Below, in pieces: positions 23,927 to 32,633 of a stretch of 64,000 bases of DNA. The stretch is taken from positions 355,742 through 419,741 of the forward strand of contig NZ_CADFEB010000001.1 of assembly GCF_902833085.1 (NCBI RefSeq), written 5' to 3'. Source of the DNA: Burkholderia ubonensis. Lineage in GTDB: Bacteria > Pseudomonadota > Gammaproteobacteria > Burkholderiales > Burkholderiaceae. Below the pieces are notes generated by a model. It ran no database searches and had not been told where the DNA came from. It saw only the letters and a program-made list of their open reading frames with translations. Within the stretch, counting starts at the first letter, position 1. Each line of letters opens with the position of its first letter. Made by a program: the position numbers and the translations under genes.

Positions 23927-26732
23927 ACCAGCCTCCGTAATACTCTGCATAAGGTTGCTTCGTGTTCGACGTGATTTCGCCCCTGCCGAATTGCGCGCCG
24001 ATCGCCTGCCGGGCGGCGTCGGCATTGCCATCCTTCAGGAACTGGTCGTATGCCTTGTTGTACGCCGCATGATTGGCGCTGTTGCCGGCAATGCCGATAT
24101 CCGCGCCGCCGTTCGCGAGAATTTCGCGCCGGGCCTTGATGTTGTTCATCGTGGCTGCACCTTCGTCCGCCAGTGTGCCATTGACGTAGGCGGTTTTCGA
24201 CGAATAGTCAGCCTGGAACCCGTAGGTCGCGTGCCCGACCTCATGCGCCAGGGTTTGCGTGGTTCCCGCCGTATTGCCCTTGAAGCTGCCGTCCAGCGTG
24301 ATGGTCTGGTTCTCGCGCCTCGCAAACGAACCGCCTCCCGGCTCGCCGTACTTGATTTTCCAGCCGTCGTCCTTGAGCTTCTTCAGGTCGCCCTGCAGAC
24401 CCGGTGATTTCGCGGCAAGCTGGTCGACGTCGTGACCGAGTCCCGTTTGCACCGGGGGCGCGGCCGATCCCGCAGCCGCGCCGACGCCGGCCGCACCTGC
24501 GCCGGCCGCTCCGCCTTCCGCCGCAGCAGGACCTGCGCCACCGGCCCCACTGGCTGCCGGCGCCGATGGCCCCGACGACGCGCCCTGGTTCAGGTGAATC
24601 ACCGGACCGTCGATGTAGATGCCGCTCGCCTCGATGCGAATCGTGGACGCCCCGTGCGTCAGCGTGACGCCGCCCGGCGTCAGGATCACGACGCTGTCGC
24701 CGACGCGATGCTCGATGCCGTCGCTCGCCAGGTGGCTCTGCATGCCGGGGCCGGCTTTGCTCGCGACCGCGTTGGTGTTGATCACGTTGGCGGTCGACGA
24801 TCGCGTGAGCGCGACCATCTCGGTCATGTTGCCCTGCGCCACATGCTTCGTCTCATCCCCCTTCAGCACCGACACCTTCCGCGCGCCGCCTTCGACCGTA
24901 TGCGACTCGTTGTCCTTGACGACGGTGTTCATGTCCTTCTGCGCATGCATGAAGAACTCCTGCGAGCCGTCGACGTCGGAGAACCGCAGCTCGTTCGAGC
25001 CCTGCCCCTTGTGCGTCTGGCTCTTGAGCCCCATCGTCTGGCCGCCGGTGCCGTGATACGGGTTGCCCGATTCGCCGTTGAACACGCGGCCGACGACGAC
25101 CGGGTTGTCCGGATCGCCCTCGTTGAACGCGACGATCACCTCCTGCCCGATGCGGGGAATCGCGGAGCCGCCCCAGCCCTTGCCGGCCCACGGCTGCGAC
25201 ACGCGCACCCACATCGAGTCGGAGCCGTCGCGCTTGCCGCGGCGATCCCACAGGAAATGCAGCTTCACGCGGCTGCCGTCGGTATGGATTTCCTCGCCCT
25301 TCGGCCCGACCACGATCGCCGACTGCGTGCCGTGCATGGACGGCTTGCGGGTGCGCCGTTCCGGCCGGAACGGAATGTCGAACGGCAAACACGTGAACGT
25401 GTTGTGATACGGCAGCTCGGCGCCCTGGCGCGTGTAGTCGTTGACCGCCTGATGGCGCACGCGCAGGATCACGAACTCCTTGCCGCTGTAGGAGGACGAC
25501 GCGTGGTTGACGAGCGTGAAGCGGCCGTTCGTCGTCATCCCGCGCGCATAGCCGCCGCCGTTGAAACGCCGCGCCTGCGCCTCTTCGGCTTCCATCGCAT
25601 AGCGCGCGTAGCGCTCGCCGTCCTCGCCGTGGTCGTACAGCGAGTGGAACTGATAACGTTCGGTCGCCTGAATGTTGTCGTGCTTGAGGTTGACGGTCGG
25701 CACCTCGACGTGCATCAGCGACGACGACGGCTGGTTGTAGTTGAAGTCGCGGAACGTGATCTTGCCGACCCGGAAGCTGAACGCCTCGTCCCAGCGATCG
25801 ATGCCGTTCAGTTCGCTGGCCGCGCTGTCGGCGTAGTACGAGATCGTCTCGGCTTGCGGGATCGGACGGAACAGCGAATTGCTGTCGCCGATCACGAGGA
25901 CATGCTTGTCCTTCTCGAAGCGGAACGTCCAGACGAGCCCTTCCTGCTCCATCAGCCGCGCACAGAAGTGGTAGTACGACTCGTCGTACATCACGATGTA
26001 TTCGAGCGGCGACTGCTTGCCGCGGATGTCGAATTCGAAATCCGCGAAGCCCATTTCCTGGAAGATCCCGCGCAGGAGATCCTGCGGCGTCTGGTTCTGG
26101 AAGATCCGGCAGTCCGTCGAACGCGTGAGGAACCAGAGCCACGGCACGACCGACATCTCGTAGCGCGTGACCGTGCCGGAGTTGCCGACCTTGCCGAACG
26201 ACGCAACATAGCCGTCGAAGTAGCGGCGCTCGTCGGTCTCGGTGGACGCGGCCACGACCTTCGTCAGGCTGAAATTCTTGCTCTGCGGATCCAGCACGAC
26301 CTTTACGCGCTGGCCGACGATCTGCTCGGGCCCGATGTTGTTCCGGTGGGACAGCAGGTCGAGGTGGATCTCCGGCAGCTGGTTGACGTGCTCGTCGATC
26401 ACGGCGGCGTTGACGAGCAGCACGTCGTCGCCCAGCGGCGTTTCGAGCGTGACGTAGCGGTTTTCCTGGGTCAGTTGCGGGCGCGCGCCCGCCAGGCCGT
26501 TGAGCGCGTCGGCGATCGATTCGGGGGTCTTGCCCAGCATCGCCATCCCGGTCTGCGCGAGCCGGACGGCGCTCGCCGCGCCGCCGAGCAATCCCGCGCC
26601 CGGCATGCCGGTCAGCGCGCCGAGCTGCCCCGCCATGCCGGCAATCGAACCCAGACTCGCCAGGCCACCCGCCGAGGCCGGGACGGCGCCGCCGGCAATC
26701 CCGCCCGCGCCCCTGTTTTCCGCGAAACTCAT
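23898..26732 (-). CDS. vgrG: Specialised VgrG spike protein with C-terminal zincin metallopeptidase
   Basis: A 944-residue protein. A Gly/Ala-rich N-terminal extension (about 1-85) precedes the gp27-like hub (about 90-480, with 'YESYYHFCARLMEQEGLVWTF'-type phage-hub features). The gp5/OB and beta-helix spike follow ('VRVSQPWAGKGWGGSAIPRIGQEVIVAFNEGDPDNPVVVGRVFNG' about 545-590, then the TLTHG/IRI spike repeats to ~740). After an Ala/Gly linker comes a domain with HEVGH at 830-834 and a possible third ligand E857 (ADEGA), a gluzincin-like arrangement. Evolved VgrGs carry effector domains here, so this would be a periplasmic or cytoplasmic protease effector of T6SS. It heads the vgrG-lipoprotein-eagR-rhs-immunity string. 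Confidence 0.9.
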   Translation of the reverse strand: MSFAENRGAGGIAGGAVPASAGGLASLGSIAGMAGQLGALTGMPGAGLLGGAASAVRLAQTGMAMLGKTPESIADALNGLAGARPQLTQENRYVTLETPLGDDVLLVNAAVIDEHVNQLPEIHLDLLSHRNNIGPEQIVGQRVKVVLDPQSKNFSLTKVVAASTETDERRYFDGYVASFGKVGNSGTVTRYEMSVVPWLWFLTRSTDCRIFQNQTPQDLLRGIFQEMGFADFEFDIRGKQSPLEYIVMYDESYYHFCARLMEQEGLVWTFRFEKDKHVLVIGDSNSLFRPIPQAETISYYADSAASELNGIDRWDEAFSFRVGKITFRDFNYNQPSSSLMHVEVPTVNLKHDNIQATERYQFHSLYDHGEDGERYARYAMEAEEAQARRFNGGGYARGMTTNGRFTLVNHASSSYSGKEFVILRVRHQAVNDYTRQGAELPYHNTFTCLPFDIPFRPERRTRKPSMHGTQSAIVVGPKGEEIHTDGSRVKLHFLWDRRGKRDGSDSMWVRVSQPWAGKGWGGSAIPRIGQEVIVAFNEGDPDNPVVVGRVFNGESGNPYHGTGGQTMGLKSQTHKGQGSNELRFSDVDGSQEFFMHAQKDMNTVVKDNESHTVEGGARKVSVLKGDETKHVAQGNMTEMVALTRSSTANVINTNAVASKAGPGMQSHLASDGIEHRVGDSVVILTPGGVTLTHGASTIRIEASGIYIDGPVIHLNQGASSGPSAPAASGAGGAGPAAAEGGAAGAGAAGVGAAAGSAAPPVQTGLGHDVDQLAAKSPGLQGDLKKLKDDGWKIKYGEPGGGSFARRENQTITLDGSFKGNTAGTTQTLAHEVGHATYGFQADYSSKTAYVNGTLADEGAATMNNIKARREILANGGADIGIAGNSANHAAYNKAYDQFLKDGNADAARQAIGAQFGRGEITSNTKQPYAEYYGGWYDNNFPPKK

Positions 26733-27224
26733 GATTAACCTCTTTGTTATCGGGCGGGGCGAATGCCTGACCCGCGATGCGCCCGTTTGTTACGGTCTCT
26801 CAGCCGCCGAACGCGCCGCAAATATAACAAATCGAAAGGAAATTCATAAGCATCCGCCGGCATTTGGCGTTCTTTTAAATCGTCACGGAGATTCGCAAGT
26901 CAATCGAACCCGGGTCAAGGAACCGGCTCCGGGATGCCGCCGGCATCATAGCCAAATCAATCGGTAAATAAATACCGATTGAAATCAAAACACCATCAGC
27001 ATCAAAGTCATATTTACCGATTCATGACATCGCGCATTCAGAATTGATTAGATTCAATTCGACGACTAATGCGCGATTTATCGATAAATCGGAAATCATG
27101 ATCCGCTGCTTGGGCAGTCATCCCGCCGCCCCGATGCGATAATCCGCCCGGTTCCCACCCAACGCAGCCGCCTTCCCGGCGCTCACCGATGCCGATCGAA
27201 CCTCGCACCTCAACTTCCCCGCGC
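26733..27224. promoter_or_regulatory. AT-rich divergent control region with palindromes
   Basis: About 490 bases between vgrG and the FMN reductase gene, far lower in G+C than either. No gene supported. It holds a 10-base inverted repeat TCAATCGGTA / TACCGATTGA at 26957-26982 around a six-base A-rich loop, and a perfect 18-base palindrome CGATTTATCGATAAATCG at 27074-27091. These are candidate operators or binding sites for a silencer protein; the vgrG promoter should lie here. Confidence 0.45.
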
Positions 27225-27761
27225 ATGGAGATCGTCGCGTTGTGCGGCAGCCTCCGCGCGTGTTCCTGCAACGCGGCGCTGCTCGACGCCGCGGCCGCCG
27301 TTGCGCCGCCGGACATACATGTCGCCCGGTTCCTGCATCTCGGACAGTTCCCGCTCTTCAATCCCGACGTCGAGCACCCGACGCCCGAACCGGTGCGCAA
27401 CTTCATCGACCGGTTGAACGCGGCCGACGGGGTGCTGATCGCAAGTCCGGAATACGCGCACGGCGTGACCGGCGTGATGAAGAACGCGCTGGACTGGGTG
27501 GTCGGGTGCGAAGCGTTCGTGCACAAGCCGGTGGCGGTGCTCAACGCGTCGCCGCGCGCGACGCACGCCGACGCGGCGCTGAAGGAAACGCTGTCGGTGA
27601 TGTCCGCTCGCGTCGTGAACGAAGCCTCGATCGCGCTCCCGATCCTCGGCAGCCGTCTCGACGCGGCGGGCATCGCGGCGCACCCGCCGTTCGCCGACGC
27701 GCTGGCGCAAGCGTTGCACGCATTGCGCGCGGCGATCCTGCAGCCCGTCGCGCCGGGCTGA
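27225..27761 (+). CDS. NADPH-dependent FMN reductase-family flavoprotein
   Basis: A 178-residue flavodoxin-fold protein: 'EIVALCGSLRACSCNAALLDA' (phosphate-binding GSLRxxSxN loop, about 2-22), 'DGVLIASPEYAHGVTGVMKNALDWV' (the SPEY-x-x-G/S-x-x-G-x-x-KNAxDW signature, about 80-105) and 'KPVAVLNASPR'. Members reduce FMN, azo dyes, quinones or chromate with NAD(P)H in the cytoplasm. Start at ATG 27225; an upstream ATG at 27189 would add 12 Pro/Thr-rich residues. It is convergent with the DUF2894 operon and appears independent of the T6SS genes. Confidence 0.88.
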   Translation: MEIVALCGSLRACSCNAALLDAAAAVAPPDIHVARFLHLGQFPLFNPDVEHPTPEPVRNFIDRLNAADGVLIASPEYAHGVTGVMKNALDWVVGCEAFVHKPVAVLNASPRATHADAALKETLSVMSARVVNEASIALPILGSRLDAAGIAAHPPFADALAQALHALRAAILQPVAPG

Positions 27762-27784
27762 GCGCCCCGGCACGCCGCCGCGCG

Positions 27785-28405
27785 CTATCGCGCCTTGCTC
27801 CGCGCGCCCTTCTTCACGCCCTTCGCGCGCGGCGCTTCCTTCTCCGCCTGCGCGCCGCCGCCGGCGAGGTCTTCGAGCCACGCCAGCGCGTCCACATACG
27901 ACAGGAATTGCTGCAGATACCCGGGCGACAGGTCGCGCATCAGCGACAGCGACCGGTGCACGAGGCTGCTCGAATTGAGCGGGCCGGCGTTGCGCGGCAC
28001 CTGGTCGAGCGCCTGACGATACTGCTTCTCGGTGCGGACCTTCGACCAGGTCTCCCTGAAATAGTCGATCAGCGCCGGGTCGATCCCGGCCCGGTCCGCC
28101 TGTGCATCGCGCGCGATGTGCGTCACCAGCCCCGCGAGCGCGCTGCCCGCCGGCCTCGCCTGCGCGACGTCGTCCGGTTCGTTCGCGTCGTCCGCGTGCG
28201 CGCCGGCGCGCTCGACATCGCCTGCGTACCCGGCCAGCAGCGCGTCGAGCCGCGCGTCCAGCAAGCGTCGCGCATCACCGTCATGGCCGGCCGCGCGCCG
28301 CTCCAGCGCGTCGATCCGATGAAAGCGCACGGGGTCCAGCCGATCGGCGCCGGTTGCGCGCCACGCATCGAGCATCGCGCGGGCGCGCGTCGCGTCACGG
28401 TTCAC
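27785..28405 (-). CDS. DUF2894-family protein, last gene of the stator operon
   Basis: A 206-residue protein, probably starting at the GTG at 28405 (VNRDATRARAMLDAWRATGA), which overlaps the OmpA-family gene by 11 bases. It matches what I know of DUF2894: an N-terminal helical 'DPVRFHRIDALERRA' stretch, a central charged linker, and 'ALIDYFRETWSKVRTEKQYRQALDQVPRNAGPLNSSSLVHRSLSLMRDLSPGYLQQFLSYVDALAWLEDL' near the C-terminus, followed by a Lys/Arg-rich tail. Soluble, helical, no catalytic motif. Its conserved place behind DUF3348-DUF802-OmpA suggests a cytoplasmic partner of the membrane complex. Function unknown. Confidence 0.8.
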   Translation of the reverse strand: MNRDATRARAMLDAWRATGADRLDPVRFHRIDALERRAAGHDGDARRLLDARLDALLAGYAGDVERAGAHADDANEPDDVAQARPAGSALAGLVTHIARDAQADRAGIDPALIDYFRETWSKVRTEKQYRQALDQVPRNAGPLNSSSLVHRSLSLMRDLSPGYLQQFLSYVDALAWLEDLAGGGAQAEKEAPRAKGVKKGARSKAR

Positions 28406-29045
28406 GGCGGCCACCGTTCGACGCCGACTTGCGCGGCACCGGCGCGATCTCGACACGGCGATTCTTCGCGCGCCCGGCGTCGTCCGCGTTCGAGCTGACC
28501 GGCTGCTCGGAGCCGAACGCGGCCGCGAATACCGACGCTGCGGGCACGCCCGCGTCGATGAACGCGCGCGTCACGGTCAGCGCGCGCTTCGCCGACAGCT
28601 CCCAGTTGTCCGCGAACAGGCGGTTGCCGGCGTGCACCTGCTGATCGTCGGCGAAGCCGCTGACCATCAGGATCTCGTCGCGCGTCTTCAGATACGCGGA
28701 CAGCGGACCGGCCAGCGTCTTCAGCAGGTCCTTCCCTTCAGGCTGCAACTGGTCGGAGTTCAGCGCGAACAGCACGTTGCCGGCAATGCCGATGCGTCCG
28801 TTCACGAGCGTCACGCGGCCGGCCGCGAGCGGCCCCGCGAGCGCCTGTTCGAGCGTCTTGCGCTGCTGCGCCTCCTGCTGGCGCTGCTTGATCGCCTCCT
28901 CGAGCTTCGAGGTGAGCTGCAGCTGCATGCCGATCACGCCGACGAGGATCAGCACGAACGCGCCGAGCAGCACCGACATCAGGTCGGCGAAGGCGGGCCA
29001 GACCGGCGCGGCCGATTCCGTGCCGCCGTCGATTTCGTCGTGCAT
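28395..29045 (-). CDS. OmpA/MotB-like stator protein (ZorB-like)
   Basis: A 216-residue protein. The N-terminus reads 'PVWPAFADLMSVLLGAFVLILVGVIGM': a single membrane helix with an acidic residue (D21) placed exactly like the proton-binding Asp of MotB (AxADxMxxLxxFF). A short coiled-coil linker ('LEEAIKQRQQEAQQRKTLEQAL') follows. The C-terminal OmpA/peptidoglycan-binding domain (about 85-205) has 'LFALNSDQLQPEGKDLLKTLAGPL', 'DNWELSAKRALTVTRAFIDAGVP' and 'KNRRVEI'. It would pair with the DUF802 protein as a proton-driven channel anchored to the wall, as MotB does with MotA or ZorB with ZorA. It starts 3 bases after the DUF802 stop. Confidence 0.85.
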   Translation of the reverse strand: MHDEIDGGTESAAPVWPAFADLMSVLLGAFVLILVGVIGMQLQLTSKLEEAIKQRQQEAQQRKTLEQALAGPLAAGRVTLVNGRIGIAGNVLFALNSDQLQPEGKDLLKTLAGPLSAYLKTRDEILMVSGFADDQQVHAGNRLFADNWELSAKRALTVTRAFIDAGVPAASVFAAAFGSEQPVSSNADDAGRAKNRRVEIAPVPRKSASNGGRREP

Positions 29046-29048
29046 GCG

Positions 29049-31856
29049 TTACGCTCCGACGGACGCGCGCCGGCCGGCGAGCTGCTGCAGATCTTCGACG
29101 ATCTGCTTCTGCGACATCATGCTCAGGTCGATCACTTCCCGCGCCTGCGCGACGTAGTATTCGAGCTGCTCGTCGCTGCGCGCGAGCGATTTCTCCAGCG
29201 CGGCCTCGATGCGCTGCAGATGCGTCAGCAGCTTGTCGTTCGATTCGCCAAACACCTGCACGGCCATCCCGAACGCGTCGCCGAGGCTCGCGACCTCGAC
29301 GGCGCCCGCGGTGACCTGCGCGGCCACCGCATCGAGCTTGCGGGTTTCTGCATCGACCGTATCGTTGAAACGCGCGCCGACGCGATCCAGCAGGTCGGCC
29401 GACGTGCGCACGAGCGCGTCGACCGCGCCGCGTTGTTCGGTCGACGCGTGATTGACCGCGTCGAGCAGCGTCTCGAGCGTGGCCAGCAGGCGGCTGCGCT
29501 CGTCGAGCATCGCGGTGTCGCGCACCATGCTGTCGGACAGGCGCTGGCGCAGCTCGGCGACGACCTCGGCCGCGGCCTTCGGCGCCTCCGACGCGGCCTG
29601 CACGAGCCGGGAGATTTCGGCGATCGTGTCGCTCGCGTGCGACTGCGCCTGCGCGGTGATGTCGTTCGCGGTGCGGGCGAGCGTGTCGCAGATGTCCTGC
29701 TGGCGGCTCGCGGCCTGTGCGCTCGTCTGCGCCCATTCGTCGCGCAGCTTCGCCGCCATCTCTGCAAGCGAAGCGCTCCATGCGGCGAGACGCTGTTCGT
29801 CGCGCGACGCCAGTTCCGTCTGCAGGTTCGCGTGCGAGTCGCGCATCGTGTTCAGCAGCGATGCCGAATGCTGTTCGAACGCCGTGGTCTGTGCGCCGAT
29901 ATCGGTTGCCGTTTGCGCGAGCGCGTCGCAGATCGCCTGCTGACGGCCCATGTGGTTCGCGCTCGTCTGCGCCCATTCGTCGCTCAGCTTCGCCGCCATC
30001 TCCGCAAGCGAAGCGCTCCATGCCGCGAGACGCTGTTCGTCGCGCGACGCCAGTTCAGTCTGCAGGTTTGCGTGCGACTCGCGCATCGTATTCAGCAGCG
30101 ATGCCGAATGCTGTTCGAACGTCGACGTCTGCGCGCCGATATCGGTTGCCGTTTGCGCGAGCGCATCGCAGATCGCCTGTTGGCGGTTCGTGTGGTTCGC
30201 GCTCGTCTGCGCCCATTCGTCGCGCAGCTTCGCCGCCATCTCCGCAAGCGAAGCGCTCCATGCCGCGAGACGCTGTTCGTCGCGCGACGCCAGTTCAGTC
30301 TGCAGGTTTGCGTGCGACTCGCGCATCGTATGCAGCAGCGATGCCGAATGCTGTTCGAACGTCGACGTCTGCGCGCCGATATCGGTTGCCGTTTGCGCGA
30401 GCGCGTCGCAGATCGCCTGCTGACGGCTCGCATGATGTGCGCTCGTCTGCGCGAGGTCGTCGCGCATCGCGGCGGCCATCGCCGCGAGCGATTCGCGCCA
30501 CGCGGCCAGCCGCTGTTCGTCGCGCGACGCGAGTTCGCCCTGCAGCCCCGTGTGCGACTCGCCGATCGTGCGCAGCAGCGACGCTGAATGCTGCTCGAAC
30601 GTCGCGGCGGCAGCCTCCAGCGCGCGCGCGTTGTGGCCGGCCAGCGTTTCTCCGACCTGCTCCTGCCGCGCGAGCGCGTGCTGCCAGCCGTCGGCCATGC
30701 GCTGCTCGGTCGCTTCGAGGCGCGTCGCGACGCCGTCGAGCAGATCGGTCGAACGCTGCGCGAACGTGTCGGTGAACTGTCCGAGCGCGGCATGCAGATG
30801 GCCGGCCGCGGCCTCGCTCGAGCGCCGATGCTCGTCGAGCGCGCGGTTCCAGATGCCGGTCACGTTGGCGGTGGTTGCTTCGAAGCCGCTCGACAGGCCG
30901 TCCAGCTGCCGCTCGACCGCGTGCGTGACGGCGTCGCGCAGCACGGTCATTTCGCGTGCGAGCCCGGCCATCGTCGTTTCCATCACCGGCTGCAGCGCCG
31001 CGCCGGCCACGCGCGCGCTCTCGGCGGCGCTGTCCTGCAGCGACTGGCCGACCGACGACGCGAGCCGCGCATAAGCCTGCTCCGTCCGGTCGAAGAACGC
31101 CTGCTGGCTCGCGATCTGCTGTTCGTGCAGCGCCGCGCTGCGCGCGTCGATCGCGGTCATCATCGTCTGCAGCCGCTCGACCAGCACCGGCATCGCGTCG
31201 GCCTGCTTCTGCAGTAGCTGGAACGACGCCTCGCGCTGATGCGCGTGCGAATGGACCCGCAGCGTCGTCGCGACCTTCGCGTCGAGCTGCTGCGACGCAT
31301 CGAGCCGATCGCGGCGCACCAGCGCGGACAGCAGCCCGAGCATCGCCGAGGTCGCCACGCCGGCGATCGACGTGCCGAACGCATACCCGAGGCCCTTGAC
31401 CGGCGCGATCAGCGAAGCGCGGATCGCATCGAGATCGGTCGCGCTTTCCAGCGCGGCCCCGGTGCCCTTCAGCGTCACGACCATCCCGAGCAGCGTGCCG
31501 AGCATCCCCAGCAGCACGAGCAGGCCGACCAGGTACGGCGTCAGCGACGGCCCCGGCAGCGCCGCGCGGGCGCCCTCGATGCGCGCGCGCACCGCGCCGC
31601 GCAGGCTCGGGTGCAGCGTATCGAGCCACGCGTCGAGCGCCGGCGGCGGCCCGGACAGGCCGTTGACGGCGCCGGCGAGCGTCGCGGTCGCCTGGCGGTA
31701 GCGCAGCAGTTCGGCCGCGCCCGCGAGATAGCACGCGGCGATCAGCAGCGTGACGACCGCCGCCGGCGGATTCGATGCGACATAACCGGCGCCGATCCAG
31801 CACACGGCGACCAGGCCGGCCATAAATACAACGAGATCAATGCGAATTCTGGACAT
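29049..31856 (-). CDS. DUF802 protein: MotA/ExbB-like channel with long coiled-coil tail (ZorA-like)
   Basis: A 935-residue protein. Four membrane helices at about 8-26, 32-50, 107-129 and 155-181; the last two ('LVLLGMLGTLLGMVVTLKG' and 'GLGYAFGTSIAGVATSAMLGLLSALV') reproduce the MotA/TolQ/ExbB proton-channel signature. The remaining ~750 residues are a continuous helical, Gln/Ala/Arg-rich cytoplasmic tail. It contains four tandem 80-residue repeats (about 400-720) of the type 'FEQHSASLLxTMRESHANLQTELASRDEQRLAAW...'. Architecture (short channel, very long tail, MotB-like partner next door) matches ZorA of Zorya systems, but the Zorya effectors are missing. Second gene of the DUF3348-DUF802-OmpA-DUF2894 operon. 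Confidence 0.85.
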   Translation of the reverse strand: MSRIRIDLVVFMAGLVAVCWIGAGYVASNPPAAVVTLLIAACYLAGAAELLRYRQATATLAGAVNGLSGPPPALDAWLDTLHPSLRGAVRARIEGARAALPGPSLTPYLVGLLVLLGMLGTLLGMVVTLKGTGAALESATDLDAIRASLIAPVKGLGYAFGTSIAGVATSAMLGLLSALVRRDRLDASQQLDAKVATTLRVHSHAHQREASFQLLQKQADAMPVLVERLQTMMTAIDARSAALHEQQIASQQAFFDRTEQAYARLASSVGQSLQDSAAESARVAGAALQPVMETTMAGLAREMTVLRDAVTHAVERQLDGLSSGFEATTANVTGIWNRALDEHRRSSEAAAGHLHAALGQFTDTFAQRSTDLLDGVATRLEATEQRMADGWQHALARQEQVGETLAGHNARALEAAAATFEQHSASLLRTIGESHTGLQGELASRDEQRLAAWRESLAAMAAAMRDDLAQTSAHHASRQQAICDALAQTATDIGAQTSTFEQHSASLLHTMRESHANLQTELASRDEQRLAAWSASLAEMAAKLRDEWAQTSANHTNRQQAICDALAQTATDIGAQTSTFEQHSASLLNTMRESHANLQTELASRDEQRLAAWSASLAEMAAKLSDEWAQTSANHMGRQQAICDALAQTATDIGAQTTAFEQHSASLLNTMRDSHANLQTELASRDEQRLAAWSASLAEMAAKLRDEWAQTSAQAASRQQDICDTLARTANDITAQAQSHASDTIAEISRLVQAASEAPKAAAEVVAELRQRLSDSMVRDTAMLDERSRLLATLETLLDAVNHASTEQRGAVDALVRTSADLLDRVGARFNDTVDAETRKLDAVAAQVTAGAVEVASLGDAFGMAVQVFGESNDKLLTHLQRIEAALEKSLARSDEQLEYYVAQAREVIDLSMMSQKQIVEDLQQLAGRRASVGA
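29700..30659 (-). repeat. Four 240-base tandem repeats within the DUF802 gene
   Basis: Units of exactly 240 bases (80 codons) at about 29700-29939, 29940-30179, 30180-30419 and 30420-30659. Landmark GCGCTCCATGC(C/G)GCGAGACGCTGTTCGTCGCG recurs at 29773, 30013 and 30253. The second and third units are almost identical and the fourth is more diverged, so the array has expanded recently. Changing copy number would lengthen the tail in 80-residue steps without altering the frame. Confidence 0.92.
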
Positions 31857-31865
31857 AACTTCTTC

Positions 31866-32633
31866 TTAGCTGGCGCGAAGGGCCGCGAGCAGCCCATCCA
31901 CCGTTTGAAACCGGATTTCGAGTTCGGCGAGCAGCACGCTCTGCATGTCATTGCGGAACACGTCCAGCCACGCGCCGGGCGTGACGGCCGGATGCTCGGG
32001 GTCTTGCGGGTTTTCCCGATGTTCCGGGTCTTGCGCGTCGGCCAGCGCCTGCTGCTCCGCCGCGCGCAGCCGCTCGAAGTGCGTGCCGAGCAGCGCCGGC
32101 ACGGTGGCCAGCAGGCTGCGTTCGCGTGCGCCGAGCACCCGCTCCATGATCGCGTCGAGCGTCGCGAGCCGCGCCATGCCGGGCGTGCTCGCCGCCAGCG
32201 CGACGCGCAGGCGGCCGCGAAGGTTGCCGATCGCCGTTTCCATCTCCTGCTGCAGGGTCAGATAGCGCTGCCGGAAATCCGCATAGTCCGCGTTATCGGC
32301 CATCCCGCCTGCCGGCGGCGCCTGCCGCGCGCCGTTGCGGCGGCTCGCGCCGGCCGGGCGGGCAACCATCATCGCCTGCGCCAGCGCGTGGCGCACGCGC
32401 GCGCACTCGCGCTCCGCGTCGCCGCCGGCCGGGCGCGCGCCGCCGGCCGCGACCGCGGGCGGACTGCCGTTCAGCGCCGAGGACAGCGAAATCGCGTCCG
32501 TCCAGCCGAGCCATTGGCTCAGCCGGTCCGCGAGCGTCTGCCGGGATTCGGGCACGTCGGCGTCCGCCAGCCGCGCGAGCAGGCGAACGAGCGTCGGGCC
32601 GCTCAATGCCGTGCGCTGGGGGGCTTGCACCAT
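31866..32633 (-). CDS. DUF3348-family protein, first gene of the stator operon
   Basis: A 255-residue protein starting MVQAPQRTALSGPTLVRLLA. The opening 'TALSGPTLVRLLARLADADVPESRQTLADRLSQWLGWTDAISLSSAL' is characteristic of DUF3348; later parts contain 'YADFRQRYLTLQQEMETAIGNLRGRLRVALAASTPGMARLATLDAIMERVLGARERSLLATVPALLGTHFERLR', an all-helical segment. Soluble and without catalytic motifs. It is nine bases upstream of the DUF802 gene and so heads the four-gene operon. Presumably a cytoplasmic component that docks on the long DUF802 tail (inference). Confidence 0.82.
   Translation of the reverse strand: MVQAPQRTALSGPTLVRLLARLADADVPESRQTLADRLSQWLGWTDAISLSSALNGSPPAVAAGGARPAGGDAERECARVRHALAQAMMVARPAGASRRNGARQAPPAGGMADNADYADFRQRYLTLQQEMETAIGNLRGRLRVALAASTPGMARLATLDAIMERVLGARERSLLATVPALLGTHFERLRAAEQQALADAQDPEHRENPQDPEHPAVTPGAWLDVFRNDMQSVLLAELEIRFQTVDGLLAALRAS

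Noticed and set aside
28632-30587. 651-aa plus-strand repetitive ORF opposite DUF802
   Set aside because: Repeats simply mirror the 240-bp units of the DUF802 gene; composition is Arg-rich and unlike a protein.
27785-32633. Complete Zorya defence system
   Set aside because: Only the stator pair resembles ZorA/ZorB; no ZorC, SNF2-helicase ZorD or HNH ZorE is in the window.
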